DNA of 64,000 bases from positions 1-64,000 of the forward strand of contig NZ_FMCV01000018.1 in assembly GCF_900091565.1 (NCBI RefSeq). Direction: 5' to 3'. The notes beneath the pieces were generated by a model that worked only from the letters and a program-made list of their open reading frames with translations, ran no database searches and was not told where the DNA came from. The stretch comes from Micromonospora marina (GTDB lineage Bacteria > Actinomycetota > Actinomycetes > Mycobacteriales > Micromonosporaceae). The first letter of the stretch is position 1. Every line of letters starts with the position of its first letter. A program made the position numbers and the translations under genes. Shown one piece after another: positions 45,590 to 53,902 of this stretch.

Positions 45590-48203
45590 CGCGTCCCGCC
45601 TCGGTGACCCGGTCGACCCAGTCGGCGAACGACCCGGCACGCAGGCAACTCGCCGGGGACACCTCCAGCCCGGCCATCTCCCGTACCCGCAGCGCCATCC
45701 GCAGCGCGGTCAGCGAGTGCCCGCCGAGGGCGACGAACGTGTCGTCGTCCTGCACCGCGTCGACGCCGAGCGTGGCCCGCCACGCCTCGCGCAGCTTGTC
45801 GGTGAGGTCGCTGCCCCGGTCCGGGGCGGGTTCGGTGGGCCGGGGCGGTGGCGGTGGCAGCTCCAGCCGGGCGACCTTGCCGTTGGGCAGGCGCGGCAGC
45901 CGGTCGACCAGGACGATCTGGTCCGGGCGCATCGCGGGCGGCAGCGCCGAGGCCAGGTGTCCCTGGAGCAGCCCGATGGTCAGCAGATGGTCGGCGGGCT
46001 CGTCCCGGGGGGTCGCGGCGGGCGGCGGGTCCTGCGGCCGTACGGCGTAGACGTAGCTGACGTCGGCGTCCGCACCGACGTTCCAGTCGCCGATGTCGTG
46101 CACCTCGAACCCGGCCGCGCACAGCAGCTCGCGCACCTGCGGCGTGGTCACGCTGCTGCGCTCGACCTCCAGGCAGACCTGGCGGATCCGGGGCCAGTGC
46201 TCGGGACGCAGCCCGCGCAGCACGCCCAGCTCGGCACCCTCGGTGTTGATCTTCAGCAGGTCGACGCGGTCCAGCTCGAAGCGGTCCAGCAGGTCCGACA
46301 GCGTCACCGTCGGCACCACGTGCGCCACCGGGGCGAGGCGGCGGCGGGCGTCCGCCAGGAGCGCCGCCTGCTCGGTCTCGTCGGCGTCGCCGCCACCGTT
46401 GCGGTAGTGCGACCGGACCAGGTCGGAGGCGGCGCCGGCGCGGTCGGCGCCGAGCCCGGACAGGTAGCTCAGCGCCGGGAAGGAAGTCAGCTCGGCGGTG
46501 CCCGCCGCGTCGGTCACGGCGGCCTCGACGACCGACGCGGACCCGGCGTAGAGGCCCAGGTTGGCGCGCAGGTACGGCAACGTGTCCGGGTTCGGCTCGA
46601 CCGCGACCAGGCGCACGTCACGCGCCTGCCGGGACGCCCAGAGCGAGAACAGCCCGATGTTGGCGCCGACGTCGAGGACCACCGCGCCGTCGCCGACGCG
46701 GACACCGAAACGGGCGTACTCGGACTGGTCGAAGATCTGCCGGTAGAGGAAGACCGCCTCGTCCGGCGACGCCGCGGTGACCGCCATGCCGTTCGGCAGC
46801 GGGAACCGCGGCAGCCCGCCGACCGCCGGGGCCCGCCGCGGCTGCGGCACCACGTACCCGACCAGACGCGGGCCGTCGTCGGTGTCCGGGACGGTCACCA
46901 CCACCGCGTCGTGCACGGCGGGATGCGCGCGCAGCACGGCGGCCACCTCGCCCGGCTCCACCCGGACCCCCCGGATCTTGACCTGGTCGTCGGCCCGGCC
47001 GTGGAACTCCAGGAAACCCGGCGGCGCGATCCGCACCAGGTCACCGGTGCGGTAGAGCCGCGCGCCCGGCCGCGCCGGGTCGGGGCGGAAGCGCTCCGCC
47101 GTCCGCTCGTCGTCGCGCAGGTAGCCCAGCCCGACCGCGACCCCGCCGATCCACAGCTCGCCGGTCTCGCCCGCGGGCACCGGCCGCAGGTCGTCGTCGA
47201 GCACGTGGGCGGTGACGCCGTCGATGACCCGGCCGATCGGGGCGATGCTGCCCGCGTACGGCTCGGCGCAGTCCCAGTAGGACACGTTGATCGAGGTCTC
47301 GCTCGGGCCGTACCCGTTGAACAGCTCGCACGGCAGCACCTCGCGCAGCCGCCGGACCAGCCGCATGTCCAGCGCCTCGCCGCCGCACAGCACCCGCCGC
47401 AGCGTGACGCAGCCGGCGAACTCCGGCTCGTCGAGCACGTGCCGCAACATGGTCGGTACGAAGTGCGCGGTGGTGACCGACTCCCGCTGGATCAGCCGCA
47501 CCAGGCCGAGACTGTCGAACTGCAGGCCCGGCCCGGCGACGACCACGGCGCCGCCCGCGATCAGCGGGGAGAGGATCTCGTGCACCGACGCGTCGAACCC
47601 GATCGACGCCTTGTGCAGCACCCGGTCGTCGGCGGTGAACCCGAACCGGCGGTGGCCCCAGACCAGCCGGTTGACCAGCCCGGCGTGGTGCAGCACGACA
47701 CCCTTGGGCCGGCCGGTGGAGCCGGAGGTGAACAGCACGAGCGCGGCGTGCTCGCCCGGCGGCAGCCAGCCGGTGCGGTCGGTCAGGTCGGCCGGCGACC
47801 CGGCCCGCGCGGTACGCACGTCCCGCCAGCCGGTGGACGCGGGCGCGGCGACGGCGGGCGGACGGTCGGCGTACAGGACGAGCCGGGGCGTGGCCGCCGC
47901 GAGCATCTGCTCGGCCCGGCCCGACGGCAGCTCGGGGTCGACCGGCACCGCGACCGCGCCCACCGCGAGCGTCGCCAGCAGCGACGTCACGTAGTCGGCG
48001 GACAGGTTCAGGTGCAGGCCCACCAGGTCACCCGGCCGCACGCCGGACCGGCGCAGCAGCTCGGCCGTCGCGCCGACCCGCTCCCACAGCGCCGCATAGC
48101 TCAGCTCGCCGTCCGGGCCGACGATCGCGGGCCGGTCGCCGTCGGCGCCGGCGGGCCGGTGCACCAGGTCGGTCAGGTAGCGCGGGCCGGTCATCACGCT
48201 CAC
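45570..48203 (-). CDS. NRPS A domain interrupted by FkbM methyltransferase, plus PCP
   Basis: 877 aa. The A domain core runs to motif A8 (RADDQVKIRGVRVEPGE) at about residue 430. Then a FkbM-type SAM methyltransferase domain follows (VVLDVGANIGLFSLWASRQA, VDLLKINTEGAELGVLRGL), about residues 480-700, and only after it comes the A10 motif (LPRLPNGKVARL). The PCP has GGHSLTA. Specificity positions are D-A-H-H-L-G-G-I-N, not a common code. The enzyme probably activates, methylates (FkbM members are mostly O-methyltransferases) and holds a monomer, perhaps as the chain start because no C domain precedes it. The GTG at 48203 overlaps the upstream stop codon; an ATG at 48194 is the alternative. Confidence 0.92.
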   Translation of the reverse strand: MSVMTGPRYLTDLVHRPAGADGDRPAIVGPDGELSYAALWERVGATAELLRRSGVRPGDLVGLHLNLSADYVTSLLATLAVGAVAVPVDPELPSGRAEQMLAAATPRLVLYADRPPAVAAPASTGWRDVRTARAGSPADLTDRTGWLPPGEHAALVLFTSGSTGRPKGVVLHHAGLVNRLVWGHRRFGFTADDRVLHKASIGFDASVHEILSPLIAGGAVVVAGPGLQFDSLGLVRLIQRESVTTAHFVPTMLRHVLDEPEFAGCVTLRRVLCGGEALDMRLVRRLREVLPCELFNGYGPSETSINVSYWDCAEPYAGSIAPIGRVIDGVTAHVLDDDLRPVPAGETGELWIGGVAVGLGYLRDDERTAERFRPDPARPGARLYRTGDLVRIAPPGFLEFHGRADDQVKIRGVRVEPGEVAAVLRAHPAVHDAVVVTVPDTDDGPRLVGYVVPQPRRAPAVGGLPRFPLPNGMAVTAASPDEAVFLYRQIFDQSEYARFGVRVGDGAVVLDVGANIGLFSLWASRQARDVRLVAVEPNPDTLPYLRANLGLYAGSASVVEAAVTDAAGTAELTSFPALSYLSGLGADRAGAASDLVRSHYRNGGGDADETEQAALLADARRRLAPVAHVVPTVTLSDLLDRFELDRVDLLKINTEGAELGVLRGLRPEHWPRIRQVCLEVERSSVTTPQVRELLCAAGFEVHDIGDWNVGADADVSYVYAVRPQDPPPAATPRDEPADHLLTIGLLQGHLASALPPAMRPDQIVLVDRLPRLPNGKVARLELPPPPPRPTEPAPDRGSDLTDKLREAWRATLGVDAVQDDDTFVALGGHSLTALRMALRVREMAGLEVSPASCLRAGSFADWVDRVTEAGRDVSRAR

Positions 48204-49204
48204 CGCGTCCTCGTCGCGACCGCGACGATCGCCATCCGGGGCACCTCGGCCACGAACTGCCCGTCGGCCCGGTAGACCAGCGGACGGGCCGGCACGTCGT
48301 CGCGGCCGAGCGCGGCCAGGTAGCCGGTGTGGTCGAAGTGGCGGGTCAGCAGCGCCCACACCTCGCTGTCGGTGAGCGTGGCGAGGAAGTCCCGCACCCC
48401 GTACATGTCGCCGACGTAGTCGCGCATGCCCGAGTAGGCGGACTCGGCGCTGCCGCCGCGCACGATCAGCGGGTCGTACAGGTCGACGACGCGTACCGGC
48501 AGCCCGGCCGCGTCGAACAGGCCGGTCAGCTCGGCGCGGCTGAAGTGCCGGTAGTCGTGGCCGCCGGCGGCGTGCGGGTGCACCACCTCGCCGAAGAACC
48601 CGGCCATCGGGCTGGACTCGTCGAAGTCGTGCAGCACGATCCGGCCGCCGGGGCGGACCACCCGGGCCGCCTCCGCCACCGCCTGCGGCCGCCGGTCCGC
48701 CGGGATGTGGTGCGTGCCGTACGCGAGCAGCACCGCGTCCACGCCGGCGTCGCGCAGGAACAGGAAGTGCGCGGCCTGGCGGACGGCGGGCAGGCCGTGC
48801 GCGAGCGCCTTGTCGACCATGTGGCCGGACAGGTCGCCGGTGATGAACGCGAGTTTGGACTCGAAGCAGGCGGACTGGCTGCTCGCGGCTCGGGCCACTG
48901 TGCCGTCACCGCCGAGCACGTCGAGGATGAGCGTCACCGGGGCGGCGGCGTCCGGGGTGGCCAGGTCCAGCAGCCGCCGCATGCCGGCCCAGCGGACGAG
49001 CGTGTCCCGCTGGGCCCGGCGGTAGGAATCGCCCCGGCCGGTGGTGTCGGTGTCGAACTCGCTGACCGTGCCGGCCAGTTCCGCCAGCGCCTCGTCAGCG
49101 CCCGGTCGCCCGAAGTCGAGCAGTTCGCGCAGTTGCGGGTGAAGGGTCGCCACGGTGTGCAGGTAGTCGCGCAGGGCCAGGGACGGAAGGTACGGCCGGC
49201 TCAT
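48200..49204 (-). CDS. class I SAM-dependent methyltransferase
   Basis: 334 aa. SAM motif I is LILDVLGGDGTVARA at about residues 95-110, and VRPGGRIVLHDFDES is the post-motif region. The N-terminal helical part (LRDYLHTVATLHPQLRELL) is not of the caffeate-O-methyltransferase dimer type I know. It is the first gene of the ten-gene main operon, so the operon promoter should lie within the 160 bases before it. The target is unknown: a monomer, a carrier-bound chain or the final product. Confidence 0.8.
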   Translation of the reverse strand: MSRPYLPSLALRDYLHTVATLHPQLRELLDFGRPGADEALAELAGTVSEFDTDTTGRGDSYRRAQRDTLVRWAGMRRLLDLATPDAAAPVTLILDVLGGDGTVARAASSQSACFESKLAFITGDLSGHMVDKALAHGLPAVRQAAHFLFLRDAGVDAVLLAYGTHHIPADRRPQAVAEAARVVRPGGRIVLHDFDESSPMAGFFGEVVHPHAAGGHDYRHFSRAELTGLFDAAGLPVRVVDLYDPLIVRGGSAESAYSGMRDYVGDMYGVRDFLATLTDSEVWALLTRHFDHTGYLAALGRDDVPARPLVYRADGQFVAEVPRMAIVAVATRTR

Positions 49205-49308
49205 GAACACCTCGGCGCACGCGACAGTATGCCGCCTCGTCAGCGACGTCCCTTCGGCGAACGGATGGCAGACTTTAACACCGCTTCTGGCCGGTTCACC
49301 AGGTCGAA

Positions 49309-49334
49309 TACCGGACATTGTGGAAGGTCCGGTA
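49309..49334. promoter_or_regulatory. inverted repeat upstream of the main operon
   Basis: TACCGGAC and GTCCGGTA form perfect 8-bp arms separated by 10 bases, so their centres are about 18 bp apart. It lies about 105 bases before the methyltransferase start and 32 bases after the type II thioesterase stop codon. It may be a regulator site for the main operon or a terminator hairpin for the thioesterase gene; it lacks a U tract. Confidence 0.45.
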
Positions 49335-49365
49335 CGGGTACGAGTCCTTACCCGCTCTTTGTCGC

Positions 49366-50130
49366 CTAATCCGCCACAGCGGTGTGACTGGCGACGATGT
49401 GTCGCATTAGGTCGATGATTTCCGGCAGATGGTCGGAAAGGAAGAAATGCCCGCCGGGAAACACGTGCCGCAACGGCTCGGTGACACATTCCCGCGCCCA
49501 CCCCGCGGCCCGGTCCGGGTCCACGTGTTCGTCCCGGTCGCCGAGCAGCACGTGCACCGGCACCACAAGCGGCGGCTCGGGCCGGTAGACGTACCGCTCG
49601 GACAGCGCGAAGTCGGCGCGTACAGCGGGCAGGACCAGCTCCATCAGGTCGCGGTCGGCCAGCAACGCGACCGGCGTGGCCCCGAAGTCCCGCAACGCCT
49701 CGACCAGACCGGCGTCGTCGAGGTCGTGCACGCGCCGCCGTACCAGCCGGGTCTGCGGCGCCTCCGCGCCGCCGACCAGCAACGCCAGCGGCGCGGGCGC
49801 ACCCCGGCGGCGCAGCTCCCGGGTCACCTCGAACGCCACGAGCGCCCCCAGGCTGTGGCCGGCCAGCAGGAACGGCCCGGACGCCCGCTCGATGACGGCT
49901 GTCGCCAGCGCGTCCACCAGCTCCGGGAGGTCGTCCACCGGCGCCTCGTGCAACCGGGCGCCCCGGCCCGGCATCAACGCGACCTGCACCGACAGCTCCG
50001 GCGCGGCCAGTTCCTGCCACTGCGCGAAGGAGGCGGCGACACCACCGGCATACGGGAAGACGAACACCTGGGCGTCGCCGGTCGAGGACCCGGCCGGCCC
50101 GAACCAGCGACCCCCACTCACCTGGGACAT
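49366..50130 (-). CDS. type II thioesterase
   Basis: 254 aa alpha/beta hydrolase. FVFPYAGGVAASFAQW, GHSLGALVAFE (Ser nucleophile), GDRDEHVD and GGHFFLSDH follow the order typical of external thioesterases that clear mis-primed carrier proteins of NRPS/PKS lines. Unlike the integrated TE of this cluster it keeps Ser. It precedes the main operon on the same strand, with 161 bases between, so it belongs with it. An ATG at 50142 is another possible start; neither has a strong ribosome binding site. Confidence 0.9.
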   Translation of the reverse strand: MSQVSGGRWFGPAGSSTGDAQVFVFPYAGGVAASFAQWQELAAPELSVQVALMPGRGARLHEAPVDDLPELVDALATAVIERASGPFLLAGHSLGALVAFEVTRELRRRGAPAPLALLVGGAEAPQTRLVRRRVHDLDDAGLVEALRDFGATPVALLADRDLMELVLPAVRADFALSERYVYRPEPPLVVPVHVLLGDRDEHVDPDRAAGWARECVTEPLRHVFPGGHFFLSDHLPEIIDLMRHIVASHTAVAD

Positions 50131-50278
50131 GGCCAGGAGCATAGGGCGCGCGTCGGCCACGGGGTGGCCGCACGGACCGCTCCGGCACGCCCACGCCGGC
50201 ACCGGCCGGTGCTACGGTGGACCCCGGGCGAGCCGGACGTGGCCGTCCGAGCGCGAAGACCGCACCGGGAGACCAGAC

Positions 50279-50308
50279 ATGGCGGGTGACGACGACATCT
50301 CCGGGTGA
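50279..50308 (+). CDS. candidate leader peptide of the ABC-F gene
   Basis: A nine-codon frame (MAGDDDISG) has GGGAG 8 bases before its ATG and ends 117 bases before the ABC-F start. Antibiotic-resistance ABC-F genes are often controlled by ribosome stalling on such a leader. The run of three Asp codons is a plausible pause point. There is no direct proof of translation. Confidence 0.4.
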   Translation: MAGDDDISG

Positions 50309-50378
50309 GACCGGACATGTGACCGACCGCAGGCGAGCGCCGTGGTCGTGTCGTCGTACCCGAGACCGTGTCCCCCGC

Positions 50379-50399
50379 CGGGCGGCTGTGGTCCGCCCG
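50379..50399 (+). promoter_or_regulatory. hairpin between leader peptide and ABC-F gene
   Basis: CGGGCGG pairs perfectly with CCGCCCG around a 7-base loop, ending 26 bases before the ABC-F ATG. It could act as an attenuator terminator or hide the translation start. It lacks a T run, and GC-rich hairpins are common in this DNA, so support comes mainly from its position after the leader frame. Confidence 0.4.
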
Positions 50400-50425
50400 C
50401 CCTCACCTTCGAGGTCGTCTTCCCG

Positions 50426-52063
50426 ATGTCCGACTCGTTCATCGTCTGCTCGAACCTGACCTTCTCCTGGCCGGACGACACCCCGGTGTTCCAGGGCCTC
50501 TCCTTCACCCTCGGCGGCGGCCGGACCGGACTGGTCGCGCCGAACGGCGCCGGCAAGAGCACGCTGCTCAAGCTGATCGCCGGCGAGTACCGCCCGTCCG
50601 CCGGGTCGGTCACCGTCGGCGGCGTGCTGGGCTACCTCCCGCAGAGCCTGCCGCTGGCCGCCGACCTGACAGTGGCCGAGGTCCTGGAGATCGCCCCGCT
50701 GATCGCGGCGCTGCACGCCATCGAGGCCGGCGACGCCGACGAGAAGCACTTCACCACCATCGGCAACGACTGGGACGTCGAGGAGCGCACCCGCGCCCAG
50801 CTCGACCGGCTCGGCCTCGGCGACCTCGCCTTCGACCGGCGCCTGGGTACGCTCAGCGGCGGCCAGGTGGTCGCCCTCGGCCTGGCGGCGCAACTGCTCA
50901 AGCAGCCCGACGTGCTGCTCCTTGACGAGCCCACCAACAACCTCGACCTCGGCGCCCGGCACCGGCTCTACGACGTGCTGGAGCATTGGCACGGCTGCCT
51001 GCTGCTGGTCAGCCACGACCGGACGCTGCTGGACCGGATGGACCGCATCGCCGAACTGGACCGGGGCGAGATGCGGTTCCACGGCGGCAACTTCAGCGCG
51101 TACGAGGCGGCGGTGCGGGCCGCGCAGGAGGTGGCGGAGAAGAACGTCCGCAGCGCCGAGCAGGACCTCAAGCGGGAGAAGCGGGAGTTGCAGGAGGCCC
51201 GCGAGCGAGCGGCCCGGCGGGCCGGTAACGCCGCCCGCAACCTGAACAGCGCCGGCCTGCCGAAGATCGTCGCCGGGACCATGAAGCGCAACGCCCAGGA
51301 GTCCGCCGGGCGGGCGAGCGAAATGCACTCGGGACGGGTCGACGGCGCCCGGGCACGGCTCGACGAGGCCGAGCGGGCGCTGCGCAACGAGAAGACGATC
51401 GCGGTGGAACTGCCCGCCACCACGGTCCCGGCCGGACGCACGCTGCTGGCCGCCGAACGGGTCCGGGTCCGGCGCGGCGAACGGCAGGTGTTCGCCGACG
51501 ACGGGATCGACCTGACGATCCGCGGCCCGGAGCGGATCGCCCTGCTCGGCGACAACGGTGCGGGCAAGTCCACGCTGCTGCGCCTCATCGACGGCGACCT
51601 GGAGCCCGAGAGCGGCCGGATCACCCGCGCCGACGGCCGGATCGCGTACCTGTCGCAGCGGCTGGACCTGCTGGACCTGGACCGTACCGTGGCGGAGAAC
51701 CTGGCCGCGTTCGCGCCGCAGGCCCCGGATGCGCAGCGGATGAACCTGCTCGCCCGCTTCCTGTTCCGCGGCCCGCGGGCGCACCTGCCGGCCGGGGTGC
51801 TCTCCGGTGGTGAGCGGCTGCGCGCCACGCTCGCCTGCGTCCTCGGCGCCGAACCGGCGCCGCAGCTCCTGCTGCTCGACGAGCCGACGAACAACCTCGA
51901 CCTGGTCAGCGTCGCTCAGCTGGAGAACGCGCTCAACGCCTACCGGGGCGCGCTGTTGGTGGTCAGCCACGACGAGCGGTTCCTCGCCGCGATCGAGGTC
52001 GGGCGCTGGCTGCGCCTGGCGCAGGGACGCCTGGTGGAGACCGGCCCTCCGGACGCCGGCTGA
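50426..52063 (+). CDS. ABC-F family ATP-binding protein, probable self-resistance
   Basis: 545 aa with two ATPase domains and no membrane part. Site 1 has APNGAGKST, LSGGQ and LLLDEPTNNLDL. Site 2 has GDNGAGKST, LSGGE and a second LLLDEPTNNLDL. A charged Arg/Glu-rich linker (about residues 215-350) is the region that reaches the ribosomal P site in this family. Antibiotic-resistance ABC-F proteins dislodge drugs from the peptidyl-transferase centre or exit tunnel. Position beside the cluster suggests self-protection and a ribosome-targeting product; a housekeeping EttA-like role is less likely here but not excluded. The ATG at 50426 opens with MSDSFIVCSNLTFSW, as in the family. Confidence 0.9.
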   Translation: MSDSFIVCSNLTFSWPDDTPVFQGLSFTLGGGRTGLVAPNGAGKSTLLKLIAGEYRPSAGSVTVGGVLGYLPQSLPLAADLTVAEVLEIAPLIAALHAIEAGDADEKHFTTIGNDWDVEERTRAQLDRLGLGDLAFDRRLGTLSGGQVVALGLAAQLLKQPDVLLLDEPTNNLDLGARHRLYDVLEHWHGCLLLVSHDRTLLDRMDRIAELDRGEMRFHGGNFSAYEAAVRAAQEVAEKNVRSAEQDLKREKRELQEARERAARRAGNAARNLNSAGLPKIVAGTMKRNAQESAGRASEMHSGRVDGARARLDEAERALRNEKTIAVELPATTVPAGRTLLAAERVRVRRGERQVFADDGIDLTIRGPERIALLGDNGAGKSTLLRLIDGDLEPESGRITRADGRIAYLSQRLDLLDLDRTVAENLAAFAPQAPDAQRMNLLARFLFRGPRAHLPAGVLSGGERLRATLACVLGAEPAPQLLLLDEPTNNLDLVSVAQLENALNAYRGALLVVSHDERFLAAIEVGRWLRLAQGRLVETGPPDAG

Positions 52064-52077
52064 CCGGCAGGGCCCGG

Positions 52078-53106
52078 TCAGACCGCCGGCAGGCGGACGA
52101 CGAACCGGCACCCGCCGGTGACGTTGTGCGCGTCAACCCGCCCGCCGTGCGCCTCGACCAGTCCGCGCACGATCGCCAGGCCCAGCCCGCCGCCGGCCGG
52201 CGCCGCCTCGTCGGCGCCGGCCGGTGCGGGGGTACGGGCCCGGGTGCCCCGGAACGCCACGTCGAACACCCGGGGCAGGTCCGCCTCCGGGATGCCGCCG
52301 CAGGTGTCGGAGACGGCCAGCCACGCGTCGTCGTCGTCCCGGCCGGCGTCGATGCGCACCGTGCCGTCCGGCGGCGTGTACCGCACCGAGTTGACCAGCA
52401 GGTTCGTCACGACGCGGGCGAGTTCGGCCTCGGCGGCACGGACGGTCGGCCAGCCGGTCTCCGGGGCGACGACACGCACCCGCCGGTCGGCGGCCAGCGG
52501 CGCGGTGGCGGCGATCGCGTCGGAGACCACGTCGCCGAGCGGGACCGGGGACAGCGCGGGCCGCAGCGCTCCGGCGGTGATCCGGGACAGCTCGAACAGG
52601 TCGTCGACCAGCCGCGTCATCCGGTCCGTCTCGACCCGGATCCGGCGGTGGTACTCGGCCACCGCCGCCGGCTCGTCGACCACCCGGTCCTCCAGCGCCT
52701 CCGCCATCGCCCGCAGCCCGGCCAGCGGCGTACGCAGGTCGTGCGAGACCCACGCGACCAGCTCGCGGCGGCCGGCCTCCAGCTGCCGTTCCCGCTGCCG
52801 GGCCTGGTCGGCCCAGACCGCCGCCTGCGCCAGCCGACGCGCGAACGCCACCCCGACGGCGAGGCTGACCGCCGCGGACGCCGCCACCGTCACGAGGACG
52901 ACCTGGAGGTCGTGCGCGGACAGGAACATGGCCTGGGCGACGGCCGTGACGCCCGCCGTCACCGAGGCGATCGTGACCGCCAGCAGCACCGCGATGTGCG
53001 CGAGGATCGACCGGTGGCGCACCAGCCGCAGCGCGCCCACAGCGAGCGCGCCGACGGCCGCACCGGCGAGGAGGGCGTAGAGCCCGATGACCATCAGTTC
53101 GTTCAC
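52078..53106 (-). CDS. sensor histidine kinase
   Basis: 342 aa. Three membrane helices lie in residues 1-105 with almost no extracytoplasmic domain. Then come the H box VSHDLRTPL, N box NLLVNSVRYTPPDG, G1 VSDTCGGIP and G2 GGGLGLAIV. A short sensor of this type may perceive a signal in the membrane. The GTG start overlaps the response regulator stop codon, so the two form one operon. Confidence 0.92.
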   Translation of the reverse strand: MNELMVIGLYALLAGAAVGALAVGALRLVRHRSILAHIAVLLAVTIASVTAGVTAVAQAMFLSAHDLQVVLVTVAASAAVSLAVGVAFARRLAQAAVWADQARQRERQLEAGRRELVAWVSHDLRTPLAGLRAMAEALEDRVVDEPAAVAEYHRRIRVETDRMTRLVDDLFELSRITAGALRPALSPVPLGDVVSDAIAATAPLAADRRVRVVAPETGWPTVRAAEAELARVVTNLLVNSVRYTPPDGTVRIDAGRDDDDAWLAVSDTCGGIPEADLPRVFDVAFRGTRARTPAPAGADEAAPAGGGLGLAIVRGLVEAHGGRVDAHNVTGGCRFVVRLPAV

Positions 53107-53801
53107 CGGGACGCCTCCGACGGCTCGTACCGGTAGCCGACGCCCCACACGGTGACGATGCGGCGCGGCTGCGCCGGGTGGTCCTCGATCTTCTCCCGCA
53201 GACGCCGGACGTGGACGGTGACGGTGGACTGGTCGCCGAAGCGCCAGCCCCACACGCGGTCCAGCAGCTCGGCCCGCGACCAGGCGCGTCCCGGGTTCGC
53301 CAGCAGGAACGCGAGCAGATCGAACTCCCGCACGGTCAACGACAGCGGACGCCCGCCGCGCTCGGCGACGCGCCGGCCGGTGTCCGCGGTGAGGTCGCCG
53401 TCGCACAGCACCCCGGCCGGTCCCCGGTCCTGCGGGGCCGCGCGCCGCAGCACCGACCGGATGCGCAGCACCAGTTCGCGCGGGGAGAACGGCTTGGTCA
53501 CGTAGTCGTCCGCGCCGACCTCCAGCCCGGCGACCCGGTCGGCCTCGTCCCCGAGCGCGGTGAGCATGACCACGGGCAGGCCGGGCAGGCGGCGACGCAG
53601 CCGGCGGCACACCTCGATGCCGTCGAGACCCGGCATCATCAGGTCGAGGACCACCAGGTCGGGTGGCTCCTCCTCGGCCGCGGCGAGCGCCTCGGGCCCG
53701 TCGAAGGACAGCCGGACCCGGCAGCCGTCCTGTTCCAGGTACCGCCGGACGACGTCGCTCACCGTCCGGTCGTCGTCGACGACGAGCACGTAGCGCCCCA
53801 T
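53103..53801 (-). CDS. OmpR/PhoB-family response regulator
   Basis: 232 aa. The receiver domain has the phospho-acceptor Asp53 (LVVLDLMMPG) and Lys in TKPFSPREL. The C-terminal winged helix (LTVREFDLLAFLLANPG, VTVHVRRLREKIED, VWGVGYRYEP) binds DNA. It is divergent from a DM13 protein gene; the palindrome between them is a candidate binding site. It could regulate the DM13 gene, the neighbouring cluster or neither. Confidence 0.95.
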   Translation of the reverse strand: MGRYVLVVDDDRTVSDVVRRYLEQDGCRVRLSFDGPEALAAAEEEPPDLVVLDLMMPGLDGIEVCRRLRRRLPGLPVVMLTALGDEADRVAGLEVGADDYVTKPFSPRELVLRIRSVLRRAAPQDRGPAGVLCDGDLTADTGRRVAERGGRPLSLTVREFDLLAFLLANPGRAWSRAELLDRVWGWRFGDQSTVTVHVRRLREKIEDHPAQPRRIVTVWGVGYRYEPSEASR

Positions 53802-53861
53802 GGGTCAGACGCTACCCACCGGCGTCCCGGTGCGGCGGCCCGCGGTCGACCCGTAAGCGGT

Positions 53862-53877
53862 CGGAAAGATCTTTCCG
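53862..53877. promoter_or_regulatory. 16-bp perfect palindrome in the divergent promoter
   Basis: CGGAAAGATCTTTCCG lies between the response regulator and DM13 genes, 61 bases from one start and 26 from the other. It stands out as AT-richer than its surroundings. It is a good candidate operator for autoregulation or for control of the DM13 gene. Confidence 0.55.
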
Positions 53878-53902
53878 CCGGGTACGCGCCTACTGTCGGA
53901 GC

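Noticed and set aside
23685-49204. MbtH-like protein or phosphopantetheinyl transferase within the cluster
   Set aside because: No small frame with the MbtH pattern and no transferase motif was seen; these functions are probably supplied from elsewhere in the genome.
50217-50459. An 80-codon frame overlapping the ABC-F start as a gene
   Set aside because: Its composition is that of a shadow frame; the short leader with a ribosome binding site explains the region better.
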